Assembly: GCA_016713085.1 (NCBI GenBank)
Contig: JADJPV010000002.1
Span: 1,302,001 to 1,366,000, forward strand
Reading direction: 5' to 3'
Source of the DNA: Chitinophagaceae bacterium
GTDB taxonomy: Bacteria; Bacteroidota; Bacteroidia; Chitinophagales; Chitinophagaceae
DNA length: 64,000 bases
Below are positions 45,424 through 55,815 of this stretch, one piece after another (position 1 is the first letter of the stretch; each line of letters begins with the position of its first letter). Position numbers and translations under genes: made by a program. The notes beneath the pieces were generated by a model that was given only the letters and a program-made list of their open reading frames with translations, had not been told where the DNA came from and did no database searches.

Positions 45424-48400
45424 TTAAAGTGATACGTTTACACCAAGTGAAATTGAACGCAAGGTTGGATAGCTTGCAAAGTTGGATGTATAAGGATCCT
45501 TATATTTTAACGGGTTGACAATGTTCCAGAGATTTGTACCGGTTAAGAACGCTCTGAAATCGGGAATCTTTAATTTGTCGGCAATATGCTTCGGCAAAGA
45601 ATAGGAAAGCACCATATTGTTTATGCGGCTTTGTGTACCGTTAACAGCACCGAAGGTTGAGTTTTCTCTGGCCAATGGCGCATCGGCACGTGGATATTTT
45701 GCATTGGGGTTTTCAGGTGTCCAATGATCTGTCCAGAAAGATGGCGCATTTTGAGTTGTGGTTGGAACCTTTCTTGCTTCACCATCATAAAACTGCTTGC
45801 CACCAACACGCAGGTTCATATTCATCTGCAGTTTAAATGATTTGTATGCTACTCCGAAAGTCATACCAAATGATACCACAGGTGTTGTGCGGTTGAACAT
45901 GATGGTAACATCATTATCATCAATTCTGCCATCGCCATTAATATCTTCAAAATCCATAAAGCCTACCTGAGGTTTTGCGCCACCAATTAAATAGTTCGGA
46001 TTTTTTGCCAGCAATGCATCTACTTCTGCCTGGGTGCGGAGAATTCCTTTTGTTATATAACCGGTATTGCTTCCATTATAAGTACGTGGATCACGACCAA
46101 CAAGAATACCTAACTGGTTTGAACCATAAGTACCTAATTGAGTTTCGTTAAAGAAACCACGCAGTAACTGGCTGTTTGAGAATCCAAAGTTTACATCGGC
46201 AGTAAAGTTCCAGTCTTTTCTTAAAGTATTTTCTGTAACCAAAAGAAAATTCATGGCCCCAACTGATACTTTGACCATAATTGATAACTGCGGAACCCAC
46301 ACCCGCTGTTGGAGGCAATGCTGATGTTGGCAGTTGATCAAAACCATCGTAGTTATAACGGTGATAGAAATCATATGTGAAGTTCAACGAATTTTTTAAC
46401 AGGTTCATATCAAAACCAATGTTAAACGTACGGGCTTTTTCCCAGGTAATATTCGGGTTAGGCCATATGCTTGGATCAAGACCATTCGTTACAGTTGTAC
46501 CAAACAACATACCGGTTGTTTGCGTAAAGCGTGCCTCCCACAAACGGTTAGTTGTACGGTCTTCACCAACTAAACCATAGTTGGCACGGATCTTCATATA
46601 GCTAATAAAATTGATACGGTTTCTGAAGAAATCCTCATCACTGATTTTCCAGCCTAAACCAACTGATGGGAATAAACCCCAACGGGTGTCAGGAGGAAAC
46701 TTAACTGAACCATCGTAACGTGCAATAACTTCCAGCATGTAACGATCGAGAATCGAATAGTTTAAACGACCGAGGAATGAACGTTTCGCTGAGTTGGTGT
46801 AAGAAGGGTTACGGATCGTTTGACCGTCGTTGCTGAAAGCCCAGAACTGATCGATACCACTTACCAACTGACCGTTTTTATAGAAGAAAATATTTTGTGT
46901 TGTAGCTTCGCTCTGATCAAAACCTACCATTACATCAAACTCATGACTACGGAATTTTTTACCGTAAGCGAGTGTTGAAATTAGCTGGTAACTTCCGTTA
47001 ATATCAGAACCTTCTGCCAACTGATCGGAGTTAGAAACACGTTGAAAAGGTGTACTTGCGTTTAAGGTTTCTGTATACAATAAACAATTCTGTCCGCCAC
47101 GGATAAAGTTGCCCACAAAATAAGGCGGGAAGTATTCTTTATTTGCTGTGTTTCTGTTTAAACGGCCAAACTGTAAACGGGCAGTTAACCCTTTCAGGAA
47201 CGAAGGTTTATATTCTAATGATGCGTTTACACTTAACCCTTGTGACTTATTCCGCTTATAGTTACCCGAATTAAAGAGTGCAATCGGATTCCAGTTACCG
47301 GGAGGATTAACTCCACTCCAGCCAACATAGGTTCCGTTAATTGTTAATGGCACCCACTTTGGGGTAAGATAAATTGAACGTATAGAAAGATCATCTGTTT
47401 CATCATTTGCCCCTTTCAGTGTGTTACGGTTTTCTCCACTAAAATCGGATGCAAAAATTACGTTGGCAGTTAACCCATCAATAATTTTAGCCGTTGTTCC
47501 CATACGAAATCCATATTTCTGTACGCTGATGTCGCCATAGTTACCGGTTTCACGGAAATAGTTACCACCGGCAAAAAATGTAATACGATCTGAGCCACCA
47601 CTTACATTTACTGTATGGCGCATCAATGTGGTTGGTTTCCACATTTCATCGTACCAGCTTTTGTATGGGTTAGTTTTAAGAAAATCAAGATCCGCCTGTG
47701 AAAAACGCTGACTGGCAGGTGCGCTGTTAATTTCGTAACCATCGTTCAGCATTTTTGCATGTTCATAAGCACTCATGATCTTTGGCTTTACCGCCTCAGT
47801 TGATGTGCCAAAATAACCTGAATAAGAAATGCGTGGTTTTCCTGGCTTTCCTTTCTTCGTTGTTACCAGCACAACTCCTTTTGCACCAGCCGCACCATAA
47901 ATAGCTGCAGAAGCATCTTTGAGGAAGCTGATATCTTCAACCAAACTTGCATCAAGGTTTTCAAAATCTTCTTTGGTTGCAACAATACCATCAATTACAT
48001 ATAGGGGATCGGCTGTAGCGCCAACAGCAGAAGCTCCGGAAAAAACGTTGGCTCCACGAATGGTAATCGTTGTAGATGAACCCGGTTTACCAGAAGCAAA
48101 ATTGACACCTACGCCCGGTAATCGGTTAATTAAAGCCGAACCAAGGTTTGCTACAGGTAAATCTTCAATTTGTGTAGGTTTAATTGCACCAACAGAGCCT
48201 AACACATTTACTTTCTTTTTAGTACCATAGCCAATAACGATAACCTCCTCCAGTGAAGCATCATTTTTTACCATTGCAATGGAAACTGAAGAAGTTTCTC
48301 CTGCTTTTTGCTGGTAGATGGTATAACCTACGTAAGAAAAGACGAGAATTGATTCACTTGATGGTGCTTTAATAGTGAAGCTTCCGTTAGCATTGGTAAC

Positions 48401-48567
48401 AGTACCTGTTTTTGTATTCTTAACTTTTATACTAACTCCATCCAGGCCATTGCCGGTTTCTTGTCAACTACCTTACCGGTTATTGTTACATCCTGTGCAA
48501 AGGCAAACAGTGAACTGCACAGCAGAAATAACAACAGCATTGGCTTTAACAGTCGCAAATTACTCAT
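45424..48567 (-). CDS. susC: SusC/RagA-family TonB-dependent transporter, two frameshifts
   Basis: The repaired protein has about 1047 residues: signal peptide (SSLFAFAQ), carboxypeptidase-like domain (VTITGKVVDK, then GVSIKVKNTKTG), TonB-box area, plug (EEVIVIGYGTKKK, SVGAIKPTQIEDLP, GVVLVTTKKGKPG) and 22-strand barrel ending LGVNVSL. Two single-base errors break it. Near 48460 a base is missing (DKETGNGLDG is read as DKKPAMAWME). At the T4 run 46229-46232 a base is in excess (FSFGYR then NTLRKDWNFT). Because one is a loss and one a gain, the overall span is exactly 1048 codons. The start ATG is at 48567. It should import RG-II oligosaccharides with SusD. Confidence 0.92.
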
Positions 48568-48625
48568 ATAACAATTGGTTTTAAGCTCAGAAAATGTTGT
48601 TTACTATCAATTTGGGTTAAAAAAA

Positions 48626-49368
48626 TTAATGTTGTGCGGATTTTTTTGCGTCAATTCGCTTCTGCCATTCTTCGCCTTCTTTCTTCATATCATATCCTGC
48701 GGCAGATAAATAATTATTGATACGTCCTTTGTATTTTCCGAATACGGCATGTTTTTGATCGGATGAACCTTCATCCATTGCCAGTTCTCTTGCTTCTTTC
48801 AGCCATCCGTAAATCTTTGTCTTTTGTTCAGCAGTTAAAGTGAGGATCATGTCCTGGTAGGCAGCATAAGTAATCGGGAAGATGCGGTAGGTCATCCCGT
48901 CTTTTACCAGTTCTATTTGTTCGTCTGACAAGTTCTCCTTTATATGAGCTAAAAAACTGCTGTGAAGCTGCAACAGCTGTGAAGATTTTTTTCTTCTGCT
49001 TTCTTTAACTGAACCGCTGACTCTTCGGGTGCAAGTGTTTGCTTCTTTATTTCGGCAGTTACTGCCTTACTTTGATCATGTACATTGCTGAGTTGTGTAT
49101 ACTGATTAACCAGGAGAGCAAGTACCTTCTTATACTTAACTGAATCAGTAATAGATAATGTGTTGACAATCTTTGCAGAACGTTCTGTAATTACTTTCAG
49201 ATACTGTTCCTGTTGCTCATTGCTGTTTTGTTGTGCATAACTGTAAACACTGCTTACTAAAGCAAGAATAATGAACCCAATCTTTGTAAAGGAAAAAGCA
49301 GAGGAAATGATCCCCGCCAGATTTTTGGTGGAAGTTTGTACCATATCAGCAAGCAAACGTCTTGTCAT
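48626..49368 (-). CDS. DUF3826 secreted protein, one frameshift
   Basis: This is a helical secreted protein of about 247 residues, frequent in pectin-related loci of this phylum. A signal peptide lies within SFTKIGFIILALVSSVYSYAQQ. The first frame ends prematurely (KAEEKNLHSCC) and the second resumes at QLLQLHSSFLAHIKENLSDEQIELVKDGMTYR. Adding one A to the run of seven at 48986-48992 restores KAEEKKSSQLLQLHSS. Conserved points include ERSAKIVNTL and MDEGSSDQKHAVFGKYKGRINNYLSAAGYDMKKEGEEW. Its function is unknown. It directly precedes susC by 58 bases and is probably the first gene of the susCD transcript. Confidence 0.82.
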
Positions 49369-49433
49369 TATACAGCTTTTAATCGTTAGAAAATGAATGA
49401 TTTTTTAAAGAGAAACAAATCATTTATTCCGAA

Positions 49434-49465
49434 CTAAAGGTACAGTGACCCCAACCCCTTAACAA
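49434..49465 (-). promoter_or_regulatory. candidate Bacteroidota-type promoter before DUF3826-susC-susD
   Basis: On the minus strand TTG (49465-49463) is followed after 20 bases by TACCTTTAG (49442-49434), close to the phylum consensus TTG-N19-21-TAnnTTTG with one mismatch. It lies 66 bases upstream of the DUF3826 ATG, in the 179-base gap after the GH2 gene. The rest of that gap shows only a weak AT-rich inverted repeat. Confidence 0.35.
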
Positions 49466-49547
49466 TGTAAGGTTTTGCTGTAATGATGGAACATTTTACT
49501 ATTTTGTTAAATCTTACGCAATCGTTCCCGAAACGGCATTTCGCCCT

Positions 49548-51977
49548 CTATTCACCTGTTTTTAGCGAAAGTCTTGTTTCCTTTAAACCGGCCGATTTTG
49601 CAATTACTGTAATATTTCCCTGTTTTTGAGCCGATTGGACAATCACTAATGCAAGCCCTTTCCATGCCTTTCTTTGCTTAGTTTTTAAAGAAACAGTATC
49701 AGCCTGGAAACCGTTATCTGTTCCTGCAATTGTTCCTGCGCCTGCAACAGAAAATTCAAGGAGGTTATCTGCATCAGGAACAGGAATACCATCTTTATCA
49801 AGAATGCGCACTTTAATGAAGGAAAGATCTTTCCCGTTTGCTTTCAGGTTTTTCCTGTCGGCAATCAATTCAATTTTGGCAGCTTTGCCGGCAGTCTTCA
49901 TTTCTTTACTTAAAACAATCTTTCCTTTTTTTCTTGATACAGCTTTTAATACCCCAGGTTCAAATTGCACACGCCACATTACATGGAATGAATTGTTTTC
50001 TTTTTTCTTTACACCTAACGATTTGCCATTGAGAAATAATTCCACTTCATCCGCATTGTTATAATAAGCCCAAACATCAACAGTTGTTCCAACCTGCCAG
50101 TTCCAATGCGGGAATAAATGAAGAACAGGTTTGGTACCCCATTCGCTTTGATACATGTAATACACATCTTTTGGAAATCCAGCCAGATCAATTACTCCGA
50201 AATAACTGCTACGTGCAGGGTACGGGTATGGCGTAGGCTCACCTAAATAATCAAACCCGCTCCATACAAACAGCCCGGCAATATGTGGGTTATTTTTAAC
50301 TGCCAACCACGATTTTTCATGCGTATTTCCCCAGTAAGCAAATGTGTTATCATAAGCGGCGCAGGTAAAATCAGCATTGCCACCTGTGAAATTTTTCTGC
50401 TCTTTAAAGTTGGGTGGCCAGATGCGTACTGAATCTCCCGGGTATTGATAAACTCCCCTTGTTTCTAATGCAGATGCAGTTTCTGTTGCAAGGAATTTCT
50501 GACCGGGAAAACGTTTCGGCAGTTCAGCATAGTCATACTCCTTGTAATTAAATCCAAGTACCGCCAGTCTGCCGGCCTTTGTAATGAAATTTTTCTCAGC
50601 AAAGGTTTCAGTAAGTGCCGATGTTACGGGTCTTGTTGTATCCAGTGCTTTTACAATATCAACTAATCGTTTGGCAATGACTGTTCCTGTACTGTCGAAC
50701 TGTTCCCCGATTTCATTACCGATGCTCCACATAAAAACGGATGGATGATTTCTGTCTCGCAGAATCATTGCCTGCAGATCCCGTTCATGCCATTCTTCAA
50801 ATTCAAGATGATAATCGAATTTGTTTTTCTTTCTCTTCCACATATCAAATGCTTCAACCATTACAAGAAATCCCATTTCATCGCAGAGGTTAAGCATTTC
50901 TGACGCCGGAGGATTATGTGAAAACCGGATGGCGTTGCAACCCATTTCTTTTAAAATAGTGAGCTGCCGTTTTGCTGCGGTTTTATTGAATGCTGCACCT
51001 AATGCACCCAGATCATGATGCATACAAACACCCTGAATTTTTAAAGGCTTGTTGTTGAGGAAAAATCCTTTCTCGCTGTCGAAACGGAAAGAACGGATGC
51101 CGAAAGTGGTGGTTAGCTCATCGGTCTGCACTCCACTTCGGAAAACTTTTGTAACTGCTTTATATAAATATGGGTTGCTGACAGACCAAAGAAACGGATT
51201 GGAGATAATAACTGAGTATTGAACCCGCTCTGAATTCGAAATGGATATATGCTTTTCTCTCCCAAGTATCTCAGCTGTTTTTACCAATTTCCCATTTTGG
51301 TCATAAATATTTGTAAAAAAAGAAACTGGTATATCTGATTTTTCTGAAGATGATAATTCCATAGCAATAGTAACCTTTGCCCTTTTAGTAGTTATATCGC
51401 TTGTTGTAATAAAGTGGCTGGTATCTTTTATAAAGAGGTCAGGATTGACAACAATAAGCTTCACATCCCTATAAATACCACTACCGCTGTACCATCTTGA
51501 ATCAGGTTGCTGACTGTTATCCACTTTTACCGCAATCACATTCGTCTTGCCATAATTCAAATAAGGAGTGAGATCATAGGAAAAACTGATATAACCGTTT
51601 GGACGCTTACCGAGGAAATGTCCGTTGATCCACACTTCGCTGTTCTTATAAACACCATCAAATTCAATGCGTATATTTTTATTCTTTGATTCTGCAGGAA
51701 CCGTAAATGTTTTACGGTACCAGCCAATGCCGCCGGGAAGTGCACCACCCAAATTGCCCGATGGATGTATTGCTGAAAAATTACTTTCAATACTCCAGTC
51801 GTGTGGTAAGGATAAGCTTCGCCATTTGGAATCATTATAGTTTACATTACTTGCCAGGCTATCATTACCTGAATAAAATTTCCAACCATTATTAAAATCA
51901 ACAGTTGAACGAACCTGCAAAAAAGCAGTTTGGCATACAAGAAAAAAAAGACCAGTAAGAAAAATTCGTTTGATCAT
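49548..51977 (-). CDS. secreted GH2 beta-galactosidase-type enzyme with DUF4982-like C-terminus
   Basis: This 809-residue GH2 protein has a signal peptide (cleavage after CQTAFLQ), sugar-binding domain (PHDWSIESNF, GGIGWYRKTF, DSRWYSGSGIYRDV), immunoglobulin-like domain and TIM barrel with acid/base E in WSIGNEIGE and candidate nucleophile E in FLATETASA. C-terminal sandwich domains follow (EVELFLNGKSLG, then KANGKDLSFIKVRILDKDG). The GNLGGALPGGIGWYR block is typical of beta-galactosidases of gut and soil Bacteroidota. It is the last gene before the susCD group and 29 bases after the aldo/keto reductase. Confidence 0.87.
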   Translation of the reverse strand: MIKRIFLTGLFFLVCQTAFLQVRSTVDFNNGWKFYSGNDSLASNVNYNDSKWRSLSLPHDWSIESNFSAIHPSGNLGGALPGGIGWYRKTFTVPAESKNKNIRIEFDGVYKNSEVWINGHFLGKRPNGYISFSYDLTPYLNYGKTNVIAVKVDNSQQPDSRWYSGSGIYRDVKLIVVNPDLFIKDTSHFITTSDITTKRAKVTIAMELSSSEKSDIPVSFFTNIYDQNGKLVKTAEILGREKHISISNSERVQYSVIISNPFLWSVSNPYLYKAVTKVFRSGVQTDELTTTFGIRSFRFDSEKGFFLNNKPLKIQGVCMHHDLGALGAAFNKTAAKRQLTILKEMGCNAIRFSHNPPASEMLNLCDEMGFLVMVEAFDMWKRKKNKFDYHLEFEEWHERDLQAMILRDRNHPSVFMWSIGNEIGEQFDSTGTVIAKRLVDIVKALDTTRPVTSALTETFAEKNFITKAGRLAVLGFNYKEYDYAELPKRFPGQKFLATETASALETRGVYQYPGDSVRIWPPNFKEQKNFTGGNADFTCAAYDNTFAYWGNTHEKSWLAVKNNPHIAGLFVWSGFDYLGEPTPYPYPARSSYFGVIDLAGFPKDVYYMYQSEWGTKPVLHLFPHWNWQVGTTVDVWAYYNNADEVELFLNGKSLGVKKKENNSFHVMWRVQFEPGVLKAVSRKKGKIVLSKEMKTAGKAAKIELIADRKNLKANGKDLSFIKVRILDKDGIPVPDADNLLEFSVAGAGTIAGTDNGFQADTVSLKTKQRKAWKGLALVIVQSAQKQGNITVIAKSAGLKETRLSLKTGE

Positions 51978-52006
51978 ACACTATATTTCACAGCAGATAA
52001 ATAATT

Positions 52007-52993
52007 CTACCACAGTTGATGAACGGATGGTTTGATATACTTTTCGTAAACAGTTTGTACCTGTTGTAATTGATCACTGTTAAGCGATTGCTCATTCAAT
52101 GCTTCAAGGTTGCGTACAACCTGTTCCGGTTTCGAAGCACCGGGAATAACTGTGCTTACCGCATCAAAACCCAAAATCCATTTTAATGCGAGCGCAGACA
52201 AGGTTTTGCCGACAGGAACAATTTGCTTTAATTCTTCAACAGCTTTTAACCCAGTTGCATAATCAATCCCGGAGAATGTTTCTCCTTTATCAAAGGCTTC
52301 ACCATTACGGTTGAACTGACGGTGATCACCGCTTTCAAATACAGTTTGTGCCGTATAGTTACCGGTTAATAATCCACTTGCCAACGGCACACGAACAATT
52401 ACACCAATATTTTTTTCGTTTTGCTTCTGCAAAAATAATTCAGCAGGGCGCTGGCGAAACATATTAAAGATGATTTGTACCGTTGTTACATTATCAAACT
52501 CAATAGCTTTTAATGCTTCTTCAACCTTCTCTACACGCACACACAAATGCTGAATTTTTCCTTCTTTTTTTAAATCATCAAACAACCCAAATATTTCCGG
52601 GCGATAAAACACCTGTGTTGGCGGACAATGCAATTGAATGAGATCAAGTGTATCTACCTGTAACCGTTGTAAACTGTCTTCTACATATTTACGTAAAACA
52701 GCAGGCTGATATTCTTCACTCACATGTGGCTGAATCTGTCTTCCGCATTTTGTAGCTACATGCAATTGTTCTTTTCTTGTCTTCAGGAAACGGCCAATTG
52801 CTTTCTCACTGTCTCCATCACTGTACACATCAGCGGTATCAATAAAGTTCACCCCGTTATCAACCGCAGTATGTAAAATCTTCTCTGCATTTTTAGTATC
52901 AAATGCACTTCCCCATTTACCACCTACCTGCCATGTACCGAGACTGATTGCTGAAATATTAAATCCTGTCTTTCCTAATGTTCTGTATTGCAT
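52007..52993 (-). CDS. aldo/keto reductase
   Basis: The 328-residue cytoplasmic TIM barrel carries the complete AKR tetrad: D52 and Y57 in FIDTADVYSDG, K82 in VATKCGR and H122 in LIQLHCPP. A C-terminal NADPH-binding stretch reads STVIPGASKPEQVVRNLEA. It reduces or oxidises a sugar or sugar aldehyde with NAD(P)H. It is the only non-secreted enzyme in the upstream glycosidase block. Which RG-II sugar it serves is not shown. Confidence 0.87.
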   Translation of the reverse strand: MQYRTLGKTGFNISAISLGTWQVGGKWGSAFDTKNAEKILHTAVDNGVNFIDTADVYSDGDSEKAIGRFLKTRKEQLHVATKCGRQIQPHVSEEYQPAVLRKYVEDSLQRLQVDTLDLIQLHCPPTQVFYRPEIFGLFDDLKKEGKIQHLCVRVEKVEEALKAIEFDNVTTVQIIFNMFRQRPAELFLQKQNEKNIGVIVRVPLASGLLTGNYTAQTVFESGDHRQFNRNGEAFDKGETFSGIDYATGLKAVEELKQIVPVGKTLSALALKWILGFDAVSTVIPGASKPEQVVRNLEALNEQSLNSDQLQQVQTVYEKYIKPSVHQLW

Positions 52994-53016
52994 AATAATT
53001 CCTGTTACCTGCTTTA

Positions 53017-55752
53017 TTAATATTCAACTGTAAAACGGTAATTACCTGAACCGATTTTTATAACTGCTCTTCCGTTTCTATATGTTGCATTCACCTTTTT
53101 GCCATTCTGCAAAACTACCTGCTTTTCATTTACCGGCCCATAGATAACTGCGGTACTGTTGGCAGGTATCTCAGCAATTAATTCAAACATCTTTTCTGTT
53201 TTTGCCCATTCACTTTTAATCAATCCGTAAGGTGATTGAAAAGATGCTTTCGCATTTGTCATATCGCCCACAACTTCAGGCCTGATCATGATTTCTTTAT
53301 AGGCTACAGAATTTTCTGTTTGTTTGATGCCTGCAAGCCCGGTATAGAACCATTCCATCAAATGGCCAAGCATGAAATGATTGTTACTTACAATAGGAAG
53401 ACCCTGCCATGATTCGGTTAAAGCAGTTGCTCCATGAACGATCTGGTAACCATAACCCGGCACATCAGTACGGTTGTTCATCAAATAAATAATATCATTC
53501 CGGCCTGCTTCGTTCAACACTTTCAACAGGTGATGAAAACCAATATCACCACTGGTTAATTTATAATTGCCCTGCTCAATTTCTTTCACAAGGTTTTCAA
53601 TAGCAGCTGCTTTATCTTTTTCATTCACCAAACCAAAACTAACTGCAATGGCATTGGAAGTCTGGCTGCCGGAACCATATTGCTTTGTTTCAGGATGATA
53701 ATACTTTTTATTAAAAGCAAGCTTCACACTATCGGCCCATGCTACATAAATCATGGCATCTTTTTTCTTACCAAGCAAAGTTGCTGTTTTGTTCATGATA
53801 ATATCATGATAATAATAAGCCGTTGCAGTCAAACCCATTGGTGTAAGCTGACAAAAACCCGGGCGGTTGGGGCCGAGATCATACCAGTCACTCAAACCAT
53901 ACATCAACAAATGGCTGCTGTCTCTACTGCGAAGATGCTGCATGTACTTTTGCATCGTTGCATAATTCTTTAAAAGTTCTCCTTTATCACCATACCATTG
54001 ATATAAATTCCAGGGAAAGAGAATAGCATTACTGCCCCACTCCGGCGAATCTCTGAAATATCCATCAGCAAAATGCATTTCGGTGTATTCGGGAATTGTG
54101 GATGGAACCAACCCATTTGCATTTTGTTCTGCCCTGATGTCAGCCGTGATTTTTTTCGCTAACGTATGAATATCGTAGTTGTATTGCAGTGCATTACCCA
54201 TCAGGTGCAATTGCTCCTGCCATCCCAAACGCTCCCGATGCGGACAATCGGTAAACACACTTTGCATATTGCTGTTGATTGCCCACTTGATGAGTTTATT
54301 GGTTTGATTGAACAATTCGTTTGAACAGGTAAACGAACCTGCATCAGCAGCACTGTTTCTTGTATGTAATGCTTTTACAGCAATAATTTTTGTTTGACGA
54401 TTTGCTTCAGTTGGGAACACATCAACCTGTACATAACGAAAACCATAATAGGTGAAGCGTGGATGCCAAGTTTCATCGCCATCGCCTTTTAAAATATATT
54501 GATAATAACTTGTACTGCCGGTTGCTCTTTGATTGGCGGTTCCATCTTCCTTCAACAGCTCAGCAGGAGTTATACGAATTGTATCACCACGTTTTCCATT
54601 CACCACTACTTCAGGTATGCCCGACATGTTTTGTCCAAAATCATATACCCACATATTCGTTTTAATTTCTTTGATACTGATTGGACTAAACTGCTGCATC
54701 ACTTTTATCGGCGCTGTGGTTTGTGAAACCAAGACATGTGGTTCTGCAATCACTACTTTCTTCCAACCCTTATCATCAAAGCCGCTTTCATTCCAGCCTT
54801 GCTGTTCTAATGTTGCATCATAATTCTCACCGCCGTAAAGACTGGAATAGGTAATGGGCGATGGAGAAGTTTTCCAGCTTTCATCACTTACAATTATTGA
54901 TGTTGTACCGTCTGCATATTCTACTACGATTTTTGCAATCATTTTCGGATAACCATAGGCACCCGTCATTTTCCTGTATCGCTCACTTGGTATATAATAA
55001 AAACCATTGCCAAGTATAACGCCAACAGCATTTGATCCAGTCTTTAAATGATCTGTTATATCGAAGGTTACATATTGCACCTGCTTACTGTACTTCGTCC
55101 AGCCCGGATCTAAAAAATGATCACCCACTTTTTTCCCGTTGATGCTCATTTCAAATTGTCCAAGCCCGCAAATAAATGCAGTTGCCTGTTTAATTTTTTT
55201 TGTTACACTGAGTGTTTTACGGAACAGTGGTAACACATCCGGACGTTTGCCCCACTCCCTTTTTCCGCTACCATGTTCAGCAGGAATGATCTTTATACTA
55301 TCGGGCAGGTTTTCGTACGCAATCCATTTTGCATTGCTCCAGTCTTTCGTTTGCAATAAACCCATTTGCCAATGTGCTGCACTGCTCCATGATGATGTAT
55401 TTCCTTTATTATCCCATACCTGAACTTTCCAGAAATATCTTTTAGCTGATTGTAATACTTTACCTGAATATGTAACCTGTATGGATGCTGAAGATTTGAT
55501 CTGTTTTGAATCCCACACATTGCCGATATTTTTCTTCAGTAGTATTTCATCATCGGCAACAAGAATACGATACGCTGTCTGCAACACGTTATGCTGCTTT
55601 GATTGTAATTCCCACCTAAGTTTTGGATGGATCACATCAACACCTAACGGATTGATGCGGCTTTCGCAACGAAGATTGGTAATAGTTAATTGCTGAGCAT
55701 TCATTTGAAGGCTCACAAAAAAAATCGTCATTATCAACAAGCATCGTTTCAT
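53017..55752 (-). CDS. secreted GH78 alpha-L-rhamnosidase
   Basis: This 911-residue enzyme has a signal peptide (QMNAQ) and the GH78 order: N-terminal beta-sandwich (ITNLRCESRINPLGVDVIHPKLRWEL), carbohydrate-binding-like domains with GLGQFEMSINGKKVGD, an FRYVQVDVFP strand and an (alpha/alpha)6 barrel with TDCPHRERLGWQEQ at about 501-514. A WQGLPIVSNNHFMLGH segment near 780 closes the barrel. It releases alpha-linked L-rhamnose, abundant in RG-II side chains. It is intact, unlike many genes here, and lies 23 bases upstream of the reductase gene. Confidence 0.9.
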   Translation of the reverse strand: MKRCLLIMTIFFVSLQMNAQQLTITNLRCESRINPLGVDVIHPKLRWELQSKQHNVLQTAYRILVADDEILLKKNIGNVWDSKQIKSSASIQVTYSGKVLQSAKRYFWKVQVWDNKGNTSSWSSAAHWQMGLLQTKDWSNAKWIAYENLPDSIKIIPAEHGSGKREWGKRPDVLPLFRKTLSVTKKIKQATAFICGLGQFEMSINGKKVGDHFLDPGWTKYSKQVQYVTFDITDHLKTGSNAVGVILGNGFYYIPSERYRKMTGAYGYPKMIAKIVVEYADGTTSIIVSDESWKTSPSPITYSSLYGGENYDATLEQQGWNESGFDDKGWKKVVIAEPHVLVSQTTAPIKVMQQFSPISIKEIKTNMWVYDFGQNMSGIPEVVVNGKRGDTIRITPAELLKEDGTANQRATGSTSYYQYILKGDGDETWHPRFTYYGFRYVQVDVFPTEANRQTKIIAVKALHTRNSAADAGSFTCSNELFNQTNKLIKWAINSNMQSVFTDCPHRERLGWQEQLHLMGNALQYNYDIHTLAKKITADIRAEQNANGLVPSTIPEYTEMHFADGYFRDSPEWGSNAILFPWNLYQWYGDKGELLKNYATMQKYMQHLRSRDSSHLLMYGLSDWYDLGPNRPGFCQLTPMGLTATAYYYHDIIMNKTATLLGKKKDAMIYVAWADSVKLAFNKKYYHPETKQYGSGSQTSNAIAVSFGLVNEKDKAAAIENLVKEIEQGNYKLTSGDIGFHHLLKVLNEAGRNDIIYLMNNRTDVPGYGYQIVHGATALTESWQGLPIVSNNHFMLGHLMEWFYTGLAGIKQTENSVAYKEIMIRPEVVGDMTNAKASFQSPYGLIKSEWAKTEKMFELIAEIPANSTAVIYGPVNEKQVVLQNGKKVNATYRNGRAVIKIGSGNYRFTVEY

Positions 55753-55772
55753 TGTAATCTTATATTCATCGA

Positions 55773-55806
55773 ACCGCCGTCAGGGTTTTCAACCGCTGAC
55801 GGGGTT
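55773..55806. repeat. ACCGCCGTC/GACGGGGTT palindromic repeat
   Basis: ACCGCCGTCAGGGTTTTC followed by AACCGCTGACGGGGTT forms a hairpin in the gap between the GH78 gene and the GH2-malectin gene. It is nearly identical to the copies at 17838-17935 and 35293-35330. Confidence 0.72.
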
Positions 55807-55815
55807 CTGCGTTCT

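Noticed and set aside
45424..48567. Programmed frameshifting in SusC and the other broken genes.
   Set aside because: The sites share no slippery heptamer with a downstream structure, include both losses and gains, and affect unrelated genes; sequence error is simpler.
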